Positions 1-13,300 of a stretch of 64,000 bases of DNA are shown in pieces. The DNA lies in assembly GCA_933228675.1 (NCBI GenBank), contig OW121740.1, positions 992,001 through 1,056,000 of the forward strand. Reading direction: 5' to 3'. The stretch is from Stomorhina lunata (lineage: Eukaryota > Arthropoda > Insecta > Diptera > Rhiniidae). Every line of letters begins with the position of its first letter. Positions within the stretch are counted from its first letter, which is position 1. Below the pieces are notes generated by a model, which made no database searches, had not been told where the DNA came from, and saw only the letters and a program-made list of their open reading frames with translations. Made by a program: the position numbers and the translations under genes.

Positions 1-322
1 AAATAACTAATTTTTTAAAGAGTAAGTTTTAAACCTGCTAAGTATTTTCACTTACATTGAATGAAAGTTTAAATAATTTTCTTGAAATTAAATCATGTAT
101 AACTTTTAGTAATAGGGATAAAAAATATGTTTTAGAACAAATATTGTTTTACATATAAGTAAACATTTACAAATTAAACATTTCTGTAACGTTCACTTTT
201 TTTAATACATAGTCTATTTGATAAAGGCAAATTCTACATGTGTATATTTTTATGTCGTTCTTATCGCTAGATAATTTAAGTAAAATAAAAATATTATTTT
301 GCACTTACACTCTTCCCGCAAG

Positions 323-448
323 ACGGTGCATTGCCTACAAATGGCAGCCTTGCGCCAATATGCCTTCTGCTCCCCTGTTTGCCAACCAAACGACGGTGCA
401 AGTCGCCAACCCGCCTCCAACGCCGCCTACCTCTGCCACATGAAGTAG
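323..448 (+). other. Candidate exon or conserved element (GC-rich island with splice-like borders)
   Basis: This 126-bp block is far GC-richer than the sequence around it. On the + strand a pyrimidine tract ends in CGCAAG just before 323 and a donor AG|GTAAGC follows 448. The length is a multiple of three, and one frame is open across it. Another frame has ATG at 341 in a good fly context (ACAAATGGCA) and reads 35 codons to TAG at 446-448, starting MAALRQYAFCSPVC. On the minus strand an equally plausible exon has acceptor GGCAG and donor GTAAGT, covering 432 to 309. No protein family is recognised in any frame. It could be a 5' UTR or coding exon of the receptor gene or of an unrelated neighbour, or a transposon fragment. 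Confidence 0.3.
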
Positions 449-3250
449 GTAAGCGTTTACTGTTAAGCGGTATCGTATAAAATTCTGCACAATCCTGGTG
501 TTGAATAAATTTCGGTAGTAAACAAAAATTTAACACAAGACAACTTTTAATTTCTTTGCAATTTTCCGAAAAAAGCGATAATTCAGCGCGTTTACCGATA
601 TTTTTATATGTATATATTTTGTTTTGCTCGATCCGCGTTTATTATTCTTTATTATTTGGACTTATTATGTCCAAAATGAGGGAGTTAATTTCAAATGCGT
701 TCTTTTACTGTTGCTGTAAAAGTATATGTGTATTTTCGAGTAGTATTTAAAAGTAATTGTAGTTGTGTGTGTAATGGGAGCATTAAGTTTAGTTTATTTT
801 TCCTCTTTTTTATATTGTTTTATAGTTATTGTTGGTATTTTCAATAGTTTTTGTATTTTGTTGATTGGTGGTTGTGATTTTTGTAAGTATGTTATACTAT
901 TGTTATTGTTGTTTTTATACAATAATTTAAAATTAGTGCAATTCCATCACTTTAAAATTCCTTTTTATGTCACTCAACTGACAGATGAGATTGTTAATGG
1001 TCTGCGGCAGTTGACTAAAATGACAGTTTTGTGTGGTAATAATGATGCTAGTTATTGTTGTTGTTGCTGCTTCTGGAGTTAGTTGCTGTAACAGTAGTTC
1101 TTAGTTGGTAGTGGTGGTGCGTGCTAGTGCTTGTGTAAATTTTATTGGTATTTTTTTATTTATTTTATTATTTTTTTCTTCCTTTTTTTAAGTTTGTATA
1201 TTCTTGTTTTTATTAAGTTCCTTTATTTTTGTATATTAAGCTTTTTATTTTGTATTAGATGGCTTTAAGTGGCATTTGAACAATGGACTTGTCCCTCCTT
1301 TTTAACTTACTTCTACGCAGTGCTTCGTTCTTATAAGTTTTTCTGTACAACAGGGATCCCTGCTGGAAATTTCAATGCTACTATTCGCATAAAAACCAGC
1401 ATTATAAATGCAATATAAGAAAAAAACTTTTCAACGACTAAAATTGTAGTTGTAGTTAGAATTTTACTCGAAGCTGAGACTGAGAAGAAATAGTGAAATT
1501 ATTCGCAATACCACAAGTGTCATTTTTATTCTATTGGCAGTAGTTCAGTAAGAGTTTCATGTCTGCCCAACTATTTTATGTCAGTCTGTCTGTATAACGG
1601 CCTGCCTATTTATTTCAATGGAATGGCTTGAGTAAATGTTTGGGAATTCTTCCCTCCTGTTTTAGGTGTTTTAGGTAGAGAAGTTGGAAATCTTTTTGGT
1701 TTAAGTATAGTTGTTGATGTTGTTTTAGTTTTTATACAACTTTCGTATAAAGGTTTGTAAAATGTTGCACTTAAACAAAAAACACTTTTTTATTTCTTAT
1801 ATCAAAAACTACACAAGTTTAAACGCTCCTTTATGCAAAACCGTTAACTCTGCACAACGTTGTGCCATTATTAATGCCGCAATGTTGATTTAAATGCAGT
1901 CTTTTTCGTAAAATCGAGCACAAAATGTGTTTGAAGTACTGTTTGCCTACTTTTAGTTGCACACAAAAATACAGACAAATAATAAGAACAAGGGAAACTA
2001 CTCGCATTTATAACACTTGCCCGTAATTGGAAAGGACTATAAAAAATGTAAATTCATTTTTTTTTGTTTTGTATTATTTATTGAATGTTAACAGAGTACG
2101 CTCTACGTCACGATGTCTTGCGTTAGGATACACAACCGAATAAACTGGAGCTCAATCTATGACACCGGCTAAAATGGAAGAAAAAACGGAAAGAAAGAGA
2201 GACACAAATTAAATTCATATAATTAAAAAGTTTATTTTCAAAATTATGCAAATACGATTTAAATGGAATACGAATATACAAAGAAAAAAATAGAAAAGGC
2301 AATAAAAAATAATTATTTAAATAATTCAGTCTTATTTTTACACTCACACACACCCCAACAAACATATACTTTGTAAACTATAAAATCAGCAAATAACTTT
2401 TAGGTTTTTGTGTCCGTTTTGAACGTTATAAAAATTATTCTGGAAAATATTTTGTAAAAATAACATCAGCAGCATTAATTAATTTTATTTTTTTTTTATT
2501 TAATTTTACATTCGAAACAACAAATTGAAAAAGTTTGAATATTATGTTTTTTTTGCATTTTATTCTCTTCATTAGAATTTCTGCCAAAAATATTTATGTA
2601 CACACATAGACACGAACACATTCAACATCCATTGTTGTATTAATCATTGTTGACACCCATTTTGAAATTCTGCCAAAAATAAGTACTACTTACTTATATA
2701 TAACTATAGCAAAAACTACAACATCAAGTCTGATAAATTTTCCAACTTATAGATATACATACTTACATACTCGTATGAATATATAAATATGAATAGAGAA
2801 AAGTTCAAAATTAAATTTATAACTCAAATGCAACAAAATAAACAGTAGCAGTGAATAGCTTCGTTATTTGTTAAATTTATTTATTTCTTTAAATCAATTA
2901 AAATTAAACTTTGATTAATTTTTGTTGTTAATGATTTTATTCGTACCAATCAGAACATTTAAACTTCATTCTTTACAGGATTGTTATTACGAAAACTAGT
3001 CTATAAACTTATTTTTAGTTCGCAATATTTTTCAAATATATAGATTTCAACTATAACTTGTACCTCTATCAACTCACATTAGAAAATGGAACTATGTATA
3101 ATACCAAATGAATTTATATCACCCACTATTTAATGAAATAACAGCCATAATAACTAAGCCTTTTGAAAATTTAATTTAGTTGATTTGTCCTACAATATAG
3201 CACGAGTCAAATGCTTGAGTATTTCAATTTTAAGATTTTCAATATTGACA
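449..3250. other. Non-coding stretch
   Basis: AT-rich sequence with TTG/GTT runs near 700-1100 and no protein-like frame. I see no recognisable gene or transposon here. Confidence 0.6.
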
Positions 3251-3254
3251 TGAT

Positions 3255-3361
3255 CCATAAATGATCTTACTTGAACAAAAAATTAAAAAATAAAGCTGTT
3301 CACCTCATAACTAAGCTTGCCGTTCGGAGCCGGAGTTAAAACGTAGGTCCATTTCAATGAG
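3255..3361 (+). repeat. SINE body, copy 1 (internally deleted)
   Basis: The segment reading GTTCACCTCATAACTAAGC and then GGAGTTAAAACGTAGGTCC and TTTCAATGAG matches, in reverse complement, the bodies of the copies at 31.0 and 41.2 kb. It lacks the middle part present in those copies. It is joined at CAATGAG to a different tRNA-like head that follows at 3362. Confidence 0.65.
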
Positions 3362-3560
3362 TGAGTGGTGTGGCTTAGTTGGTTAGCACGTCGACTACTA
3401 AGCATAATATCACATTGAGCCTGGGATCGATCCCTGGTATAGGCAACATCAATTTCTGTAATTATTAATTTCTATTAAAATTATTAATTACCACAGCATC
3501 CTCCGTCGGTGGTAAGCCAACAGTAATAATACGCCGTCGACGATGAAATAAATAAAATTG
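3362..3560 (+). mobile_element. tRNA-derived SINE head with pol III boxes
   Basis: TGGCTTAGTTGG at 3371-3382 fits pol III box A (TRGCNNAGYNGG), and GGATCGATCCC at 3424-3434 fits box B, about 42 bp apart. The stretch ends in an AT-rich tail with GAAATAAATAAAATTGG near 3544-3560. The flanks do not form a clean tRNA cloverleaf, so it is a tRNA-derived retroposon rather than a tRNA gene. It may be nested in, or form a dimer with, the SINE body just upstream. Confidence 0.65.
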
Positions 3561-6500
3561 GCTGTAAAACAAAAATGCTTTAACAAATTCGTCTTAATAG
3601 CAACAAATGGCGCAACTTCACTGTTTTAGAAATAGATATGATGTGCAATTACAGTGTTGAATAATATAAAGCTATATCTCTTCCTTCCACCACCTTTCGC
3701 TTCTATACTATCCCCTTTCCAAAGAAGGTAACCCAATTCGTATATACTATATATACAATTGCATAGGCAGTATTTGCCTGAGTGTTACTTCTCTTTTTAA
3801 AAAAAATTATATAGGCTTTCGATATATATTTTATAAATTCCCATTTAATTCAACCAATATAGGATGAGTTAAATTCACTAATGTTGAACGAATTAGTCGG
3901 AATTGGAAATAGAAATAAATATTGTAACTTGGAATTATGACTTTTGCTATGAAACATTATAACACGAAAATAAGAATATAAATTGGGTCCTAAATTAGTT
4001 GAAATAATTTTTTAGAGTTAATATAAAGTATAAACTAGTTTGTTTAAAAAGTTTTTGTAAATTTAAATATGAAGTGGTGTGGCCATATATCTGACTTCCG
4101 GAGCGGCCATACATACAATTTCCTTGTCTATCTATATAAGTCTTTTTATTTATGTATATATGTATGTACTTGTATATGTCCTTTTTATAAGTATAAAGTG
4201 TATAGTAAAAAAAGGAGGAAAAAGAAAAATTATCATGAATATTCTGCCAGCGAACTCTTGGCGTCTAAACAAAATGTAATACCATAGTTATGATATAATC
4301 TTTATAAATATGTTGAATGTGTGTGAGCATAGAGCAAAAAAGGAAAAATAATAGAAACAAGAAATAAACAAATAATACTAACAACACAATGTGACCATGT
4401 AAAATAGTAAATTTTATATACTCATATAGTTTTTAATGCATGTTGTATTTATGTATAAATATGTATGTATATGTATAAAAGTGATGGGCATTAAGTACAG
4501 ACATATGTACATTCATATGTATATACATAAAAAAAATAAAATGAATCGAACATTTAAAATGTGTATAAATGTCTGTATGTAAGTATGTAATTGATTGTTA
4601 GTCCTTTGCAATAATAATTTATATGTGAATGTATGAGCATTTATATTTTTGTTCTCTTAATCTTGTATGAACAGGTTTGTGTGTTTCCATAATAAGTGTA
4701 GACTTTAGACGCCACTATATCAATGACGCCGTCTCTCTGCCATCTACTTTAACTATAAACACACGTTCTTACACACTAAACTAGACTACACTGTTTTCTA
4801 TTCATACAAATGCTGCATATTGCAACTGTTTTTAAATTGTTGCAGCAGCAACAGCAGCAGGAACATGCAAAATGTCTACATAATTGTCTACATTTTGGCT
4901 TTATGACGTTGACAGTTCACAAAGTTCGTTGGCAGTAGTAAAGAATAAGAAAATATAAAACATAAAAATCTCAGTAACACAGTTTAATTTCATGTTTCGT
5001 TTGTGTCACTACCAGTATTTATTACTACTTACATACATACAACGACTGTTTAACATGACTACCACTAAATACAAGTCAAACAAAAATACTACTACATACA
5101 TATTTTTGATGCATTCCCCCCAAAAAAGTTTATGTATTGCAAAAATTCGTTAAGTTAAAGTACTAGCAGAGAAATTTAAAATCTTCGAAGATTAAAACAT
5201 TTGTGCATCATCAGGAACTATCAACTCGTATTGTCTGCATTTTATTTCTAATGTTTTTTTTTTAACATATTTTATCAGAATATATATTTGTCTTTCGTTC
5301 TTCATTTATGTTAGAAAATAACTAGAAAATGTTGAACTCTTAGGAATACAATACTTAGTATGTATGTGTGTATGTATGTATGTATACTGAAACAAGGAAG
5401 AATACCAAATAGTAATAAAACAAAACCAAACCGAAAACTAAAACAAGAAATTGAGAACAAAAGATGTTGTCAGGTATTGTTTTCTGTTTTCTATTTTTAT
5501 ATGACCATTGTTAAATCATCCATTTCAAAACTACTATAACGCGACTTTAGTTTTTTTATTTATTTTTTTTATTTTCTTACTTATTCCATATTTTATTATA
5601 TTTCTCTCATTTGTACACAAACCAAAAACATCAATTGTTATGTCTTTGTTCTGTTTATTATTGTTTATTTCTTTTTTGTGGCCTGGGTTTTGCTCGCTTT
5701 TATATTGTCGTAGATGATGGTGATAAAGATGTTTATTCTTATTTTTTCTTAGACCAAAAATATTCTGTTTCAATAATGAACAAACATACTTATATATACT
5801 TTAAGAATTCTCACACTGCCTATATTTTGGCTGTCTACTAGACCTATCAAAATAAAGTAGACAAAATTGAACAATGTATCAACTACAATACAATTATTTT
5901 TATTAATATTTTCTGAAGTAGAAAATCAAAGGAAATCAAAATATTTCGATGAAATTGGTCATAAAAATGTCCAAGCAATTGAATTTGATATGAAAGAAAG
6001 AAAGAAATAAAATTTATTTTGACAAACAAGAGAAATGAATCAATCAATACTCGTATACAAAAATAAAATAAACAACGAAAGCAAAAACATAATTACTCTT
6101 TTTTGATTCTAAAATTGTTTAAAATATAAAGATTAAAAACAAAAATATTTTATACTCTTAATCCTCTGTTATCAACATTTTCATGGCTTATATTTTCCAT
6201 GATCGATTTGTAAAACTAATAAAACCCTTTTTGTTAAAAAAATTTGACTGTAGTGTATTACACTTTGTTTATTGTTTATGAGTATTAATTATTAGTTTTA
6301 TTGTTTTCATAGTTATTTCTAAGCATAAAGTCTTGTTATGTCATTCGCAGAGGGTTAAACATTTAGTCTGCGGTATGAAATGTTTACTTTTTGCCTGAAT
6401 GAGCTTAACAGGATTAACAAGAATAAGGATGCAGAATTCTGCTGTTGTTGTAAACTTAACCCGACTTAAAAGGGATTATAAATTATTACGCCACTAACAA

Positions 6501-7273
6501 ATGTTTTTCTGCAATTTAAGTTGGATCAAAAGTTATGAAACTATGTATATACCGAATAATATAACTTTCTAGAATTATTTAATTTGTTTTGTATAATAAT
6601 TCTACGACATCTGTAGATATCCTTTTTTTTATTTAAATAAATAAAATTAGGGATAATTACAGTTTTATTTACAACAAATTTAAACAACGACGAAATTTGA
6701 AAAAATTGTATTTATCAATAGATTGAATCTGATAAAAGTAACTTTGAAACCTATAAAGACAATGTATGTAAATAGGGAGTTTATGTACACAATATATTAA
6801 AGGAATTTACTACAAGATGTTGTTTATATAATATTTTTCATTTAATGCTACATTTTTAAATAATTTTTTACTCAAAAGGGAATGAAACCGATTTCAAATA
6901 TATTGATGTATATGTATATGTAGATTTTTTTGGAAAATAAAAAGAAATTTTAAAAACAAGAATTATTCACCATTAACTAATATTTAAATTAAAACAAATA
7001 TAATATCGGATTAAAAAAAATCAATATAAACCAAAACTTAACAAATCACCTAAAAAAATTCAACTTCCTGGACTTTATAGTTATGGTTAATAAAATCTCG
7101 AAAAGATTACAAATTTGTTATAAACAAGCAAATATTATAAACAGATATTAAAACTTGTTTAATTGTACCAAAACTTAATAATTAGAAAAACTAATTTTTA
7201 ATACGGAGAACAGCTTTTTGGATATCCAAAATGTCATTTTTTGTATGGATTAATTAAGTGGGAAAAATACTTC
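3561..7273. other. Non-coding stretch with microsatellites
   Basis: AT-rich sequence with TATG/GTAT runs (notably 5358-5386), a short CAG-rich patch near 4842-4872, and no recognisable gene. The longest frames are low-complexity F/Y/I/L. Confidence 0.6.
5358..5386. repeat. (GTAT)n microsatellite
   Basis: About seven units of GTAT with one GTGT interruption. Confidence 0.85.
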
Positions 7274-7282
7274 TCGGCTTAT

Positions 7283-7326
7283 TCTTCTTCTGTTATCCTT
7301 GACTCCCAGTGGAGCATAGGGCCTTT
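7283..7326 (-). mobile_element. 44-bp LINE 3'-end stub with target-site duplication
   Basis: The 44 bp match the 3' end of the element at 61716-62283 almost exactly, including CTTGACTCCCAGTGGAGCAT. They are flanked by TCGGCTTAT at 7274-7282 and again at 7327-7335. Read on the minus strand it ends in a GAA-type tail. This is what target-primed reverse transcription leaves after nearly complete 5' truncation. Confidence 0.8.
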
Positions 7327-7335
7327 TCGGCTTAT

Positions 7336-10300
7336 AATTCAAATCAAAAATGTCTATTGAAATAAATATATGTAAACCACATGAGATGACCAGATTTTCG
7401 AATTGATCGCCAAAAAAAAACGTGCCGTTGTGCTTTTAATACAATATTTGGGCTTTAATGACTTATAGTGCAAAAATACTTAAGTAACTTAAAGCATAAT
7501 TAGGCATTTGCAACTTTTTGGTACGTAAGTCTACAAAAAACAGTTTTTATTTTTAGTGGGAATTTTCAGTTATTTTATGCTAAAAATTTATAATTTTTCT
7601 ACATAAACGCAAAAACATAAATATTTTTCTATAAAATTTTCTTATTGGAAGCATTTTTATGGAAATTTTTAAAAACTTTCCATTAAAGTTTTCTTAGTAT
7701 TCATATACAAAGATATAATTGTGCATAAAAAATACTAAAATTATCACAACAGAATCTTTAAAAATCAAAATATTTACAAACTTATCTTCAGATTTCTATT
7801 GTGTCACAAAAGTCTTCAGATGAAGATAAAAAGCATCTCCTATATTTTGGGGAACATCAATAACTGACAATTGATAGGCCAATAAATAAGAATAACATGA
7901 GCAAAAAGAAATCTTTTTAGAGAGAGCTTCATTGTTTTTGTATTTTTTTTTTTTTTATTTTCAATGGCCAAAAGAAATGTTCAACAAGGTAACACATTCA
8001 CGCATACTTACATAGTTTTATAAACAATAATTTTTATAGACAATAACAAGAAAAAATGGACTGATAGACATTGTGGCACATGCAATGTTACAAGCAGTTA
8101 CGAGTACCTCAAACAGAAACACTATTCACTGACACTATGTCACAGATACATTATTGTATATTCACACATACTAACATACATTTGGTTTAAGGAAACACGC
8201 ATTTTCTCAGAGGGGATACAACAAACAACAATCGATACATGATGTTGGTTAAATACTTCTAGTATCTTTTTGTATTTTTCCTTCTTTATTATGCATTTGT
8301 TTTTTTTTTTATTTATTTCTATATTTTTTTCTCTTGTATTTTTTCCATACTACGAAAAATGTTGTATAACGAAAATGTAAATTAAAAGAAAATAACAAAA
8401 CAAAATCCAACAACAACGAAAGCACCACTGATATAAGAATTATAAATGTTAGAAATGAAAAGACAAAACATCATCCTGTTATAAGCACACACACACACAC
8501 TTACATATATTAATACACCTAAACTAATACATGAAACACAAAATTGATAATTTGTCTAAATAAAATAAAAGTTATCAAAGAGTAAAAAAGGATAATTACG
8601 AAAAAATTATTTGAGACCTGTAGAAGAGTATTTTAATATATATTAGCAAAAATATAAACACGAAATCAAATGGAACAAATATCCCTCAAGCTTGAAAAAA
8701 CTTTTTAGTTTTAAGTTTGTTTAAAAATCTTCGTCTTAATTCATAGAAATAAAAAATATTGTAAAAATATAGATTTTGAATGTTCTTTTCTTGATGTCAT
8801 TTTTGTAAATTAGGAGCTCCGGATCAAAATAAATTCGACAAAGGTTCCCAATTACATCCATGTGTACATAAAAAGCAACAATTTATATTTGTTGTCACTC
8901 ATACGCTCCCATAATAACGAACACCGAAGATGTGTAGATATGTAGGCATAAAATTATTTAAGACATAAAGAAAAATAATATACGAGTATATATTGAAAAA
9001 TACAAGCAATTAAATGACAAATAAAAATATAAGACAAAGACACTGAATTTATTGAAAAACCTACATTTTTAATTTTTTTTTAGAATGCAGGCAGTTGTTG
9101 AAATGTTAAAATTTGGTTTTTCTATTTGCTTGTGTTAGATTTTTTTTCCAAAAACAAAGAAAAACTCTTGACGGCAGTAACGGTTGTATGTTTTATTATT
9201 CTTTAATTTTGTTTTATTGATTATTGAGTATCAACGGTCTGGGTTTTAAATAAAAAAACTGTAGCCTTTTCACTTTATATACGTATGTATATTTTTTTTT
9301 TAATTTTTCCTCCTTTCCTATTGTTTTTTCTTCTCTCGTTTTCTTGGCAGCAAACAAATCTTTTTTATTTATTTGTATGTACATGTAAGTAGATCTTTTT
9401 TATTTCACTACATACTTATATTGAATATCAAACTCGTACATGCATATATTTTATATCTTTTAAATTTTATATATTTTTTGAATTTTCTTAAATTTTTTCT
9501 TTATTCATATGCTCTCTTTTTTATTTTTGTTTTTTTTTTTTATTATTTTATTCCTTATGGCACTTTCTTTTAATTTCAATACAAAATATTTGTACACTAA
9601 TTTATTAGAATTTTAATAATTTTTTCTTGAATGATTTATCATTATTCTTTTTCTTTATTTTTTGCTTTAATTATAATAAAAAATCTTCTTCGGCACACTT
9701 AGTACACGCAACGTTTAACCAAAACGTTTTCTTCAACCCGCGGGCTCTGAGGCAACTACTAGCAGCTTGCGTATGGAGCATTTAGGATTTCATATCAACA
9801 TGGTCATTTTTTCTTTCCTCTTCCAAACAACAATTTTCTCAGCTACAAGCGACACTCTACAAAAGCTACAAATGATGTTAACATCAAAAGAACTCTCAAT
9901 ATCTCTTTCTACTCATAATCTTTGTGGCTGGAAAATGTTTAGCGAATCTCAGTTCACAAGCATCACATGAAACGCACCCAAAGGATGTCAGCGCATCTAA
10001 AGCTAATGTCCTCCTTTTTGTGCGCTGATTCTCCAATTAGTTTTCTACATTTTTCTGATGTTCTTATTTACGTAGCTTTTCTTTTGCTGTTATTGCCGTT
10101 TTCATTTTACTTCATCTTAGGAAAAATCTCTAAAATACACACATACACACATACATTTACATACAAAGATATCAAGAGTATTTTTTGTAGTTGTTGTCCG
10201 TTCTCGTATTTATGTTCTGTTTTTGTTATATTAGGGTGCCATGTGTGTATTTTTGGAGTATTTTGTCGTACACTTTATGCTGTGTTGTTCTTTTTTATAG

Positions 10301-13300
10301 CATTTTTTGTGTAACATATAAAAGTTTTTTTTTTTTGTAATTTAGGTTAAAAAGTATATAGTACTAACGCCCTTTTTGGAGAGGTCATTTAGTCTTTAGT
10401 TTTTAATATTACAAAATGTTATGGTTAATACAAAATTTATTTATAAAAAATAATTTAAAAAAAAAGTATTAAAAAAATCAAAAAATACATTTTTAAATTT
10501 GAAAATTGATTGATCTAGTTACAACAATTCTATTTTTTCTTTTTTTGTTATTGAAACCTATATATACAAGAATGAATGTACTTCGAAATTTATTTTGTTT
10601 ACGTGCTTTTGTAAACAGAAATGTCAAAATTAAATAATTTGAAATTATTTCTCCCACATACATACACAATCAGAAAAACATTAATACTAAGGGCAAAATC
10701 TCCCATATCTCATCTGTTCTGATTTCGTTGCAATGAAATGTAAGGAAAACATAAAAATCAGATGTTAAAACAGGGCGTATTACCTATACAAGACACAAGA
10801 AAGAAAATTGAAATGAAAAGAAAACTGAAAAAAAAAATAAAACGAAAACAAATTGTTATCTGTTTAGATATATTGGAGATTTTACTCAAATACACAATTT
10901 GTTCGCTCTAGGTTTTGCTTCGTTTTCTCTTATCTAAAATTAATGTGATAAGAAGTAAAATTTCATCCTTCATTTTTGGAACTACTATAAATTCAGTTTT
11001 ATCCTCTAAAAATTTTACAGAGAATAACAAATTTTACTATTGTACAACAAAAAATTTATCACAAGAGAGTTTAAATTGAGCATACAAATACAAACACAAA
11101 CACAAATGCAGAATAACAACAATGAAGCACATGTAAACAAATATGGCAAGACGACGACAACGTCAATGACTGTGTATGTGTGTGTGTGAGTGTTTCAGTT
11201 TTTTTCTGTCTTGAACCCAGCTAATAATTTACATACAGGGCGTGGATGCTGCTGTTACTGCTATACATGTGAGTTTGAATTCTTCGTTTGCTCGCAAGAA
11301 ATGGACGTGGAACGTGTATAAAGAAATAAATAAAATTCCGGTACTCCAGAATTAAAAAAAGGTCGAAACCGAAACAAAAAACTAAAGAAGAAACTGATAT
11401 ATTTTTATTTGCGTTTTACAACGTTTGTACGTCATTTAAAGGCTCTCAAAAACAACGAGAGTGAATACACTTGTACATAAACATATACAAATACACATAT
11501 ATTAAGTTCTTGGAGTATTCGGGCATAAACTGTATGTTGCTAATGTCTTTTTTTTACAGTGTACGCACAATTATGGTTGTCAGACATTCCTTTCTACTTA
11601 TTTGAAGTTTGTTTATTTCAAATTTGTCGGTTATTTTTTGTGCTTCTGCTGTTATTCGTTATGGTTTTGTGTTTAGTTGAGTTCTTGCCATTTCGTATGA
11701 ATGAATTTTTTGTATTTCTATATGTGCGTGTGAGCATGAAAATAACATAAATATGTACTACATAGTATGTTCATTTGTATATAAACACATGTATGTATGT
11801 ATGTGGTTAAATGTGGCAGTGATTGACTATAAATGGATTTAATGTTTATTAAATGTCTTAAATATTTACACACAAGAAAGTCAAATAACAATTATTTGGA
11901 TTTTTTTTACTTTTCACTTATCCTTAGGCATTTTCTGGAGATTTCGTGAAAATAAAATTCATAATCTATTTTATTCATAGTTTTATATAAAAAGAATTAA
12001 TTTATAAACTATATTACTTCAAATTGATGACCGCAAAAGTTACTTTTTTATACTTTAAAGATATTACGAAAATAATTAGCACTTTAGGAATTGCATAATG
12101 AAATTTCATGATATAAATCACATACATATATCACATATATTATATTTATATATTTCATTATATATATCATTTTTAATATGTTATAATTAAATTAAATACA
12201 TTAATATTCTAAACTAATTGAGGAATAAGATAAATAAAGTTCTATTAATTTGTGCAAATCGTTCCAAAGGCATTCAATGGGCGAATGAACATATTGAATT
12301 TTTGATTATCAGTCATATTTTTCATGCTGAATGAAATTATCTTCGTTATCAAACCCTAAGATAACTTGATGGTATTTTCTAAAATTGATATCAAACATTA
12401 TTTTTAAATGTTGTTCAAATAAATAAAAAAGGCAATTAATGTATATAAAAGTAATTTTAGTATAATTAAAAATAAATTCTTCTTTTTGCTGAGGACTCTA
12501 TTATTTAAAAATATTTTTTAAATAATTACTAAGGCTCATCCTCATCCTCAATATGAAGTAAATCTTTTTTTATTAGAACTAAATTTAAAAACTCGACCAT
12601 ACACAAACATTAAAAATTGTTTAAAAAATGAAGTAGTTTCAATTTTAAAATTTCAGTTTTCTTTATAATGTATGCAGTTATAATTAGCGAAACTTATAGA
12701 TTAGTTTTGATAAGGACATAAAAACCAATTGTGCCTGAACTTTTTTAAGTAAAATGTGATTTTCATGGTTAAAGTCATGGTTCTATTAAAAAAAATGGTT
12801 ATATCCCTAATGTACATATTTCCTCTTCACGGAATATTGCGAAACGAATACATTTGCTCAACATTCAAAATCTTAATTTAACAACTTCATGAACACAAAA
12901 ATAAAGAGCAGCTAACATTTAGAGCACCTGTTTTAAACATATTATAACTACTTTTTACAATCATCATTACATTGATGTTAAAAGGGCCAGCTAAGGATTT
13001 TTTATATGTTGGACAAACAAATGTGTATATGTATTGTATTTTTGAGAATTAACTCTCTCATATAGTTTAACAATAAGTATGTGGGTAAATTTCTTTCTAC
13101 ATACTTTAACTTCTGGAACCTATATATTTGAACAGTTGATGTATATATAAGTATATACTTTAAAAATGTCAGTTAAAGTATATTAGCATATATGTATCTA
13201 TATGTAGTTATACATCAACATATTATAATAATGTTTTATTAAATCCAATTTTAAATCTAAACTTATAACTTTACGTTTGTTTGGACTTATTTTTGTATTT

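Noticed and set aside
3371..3440. tRNA gene
   Set aside because: Pol III boxes are present, but flanks do not pair as a cloverleaf acceptor stem and SINE sequence adjoins. It is a tRNA-derived retroposon.
9967..10314. 115-codon open frame rich in F, L and C
   Set aside because: Composition is that of chance T-rich frames. It has no domain, no splice logic and CA/ACAT microsatellite inside it.
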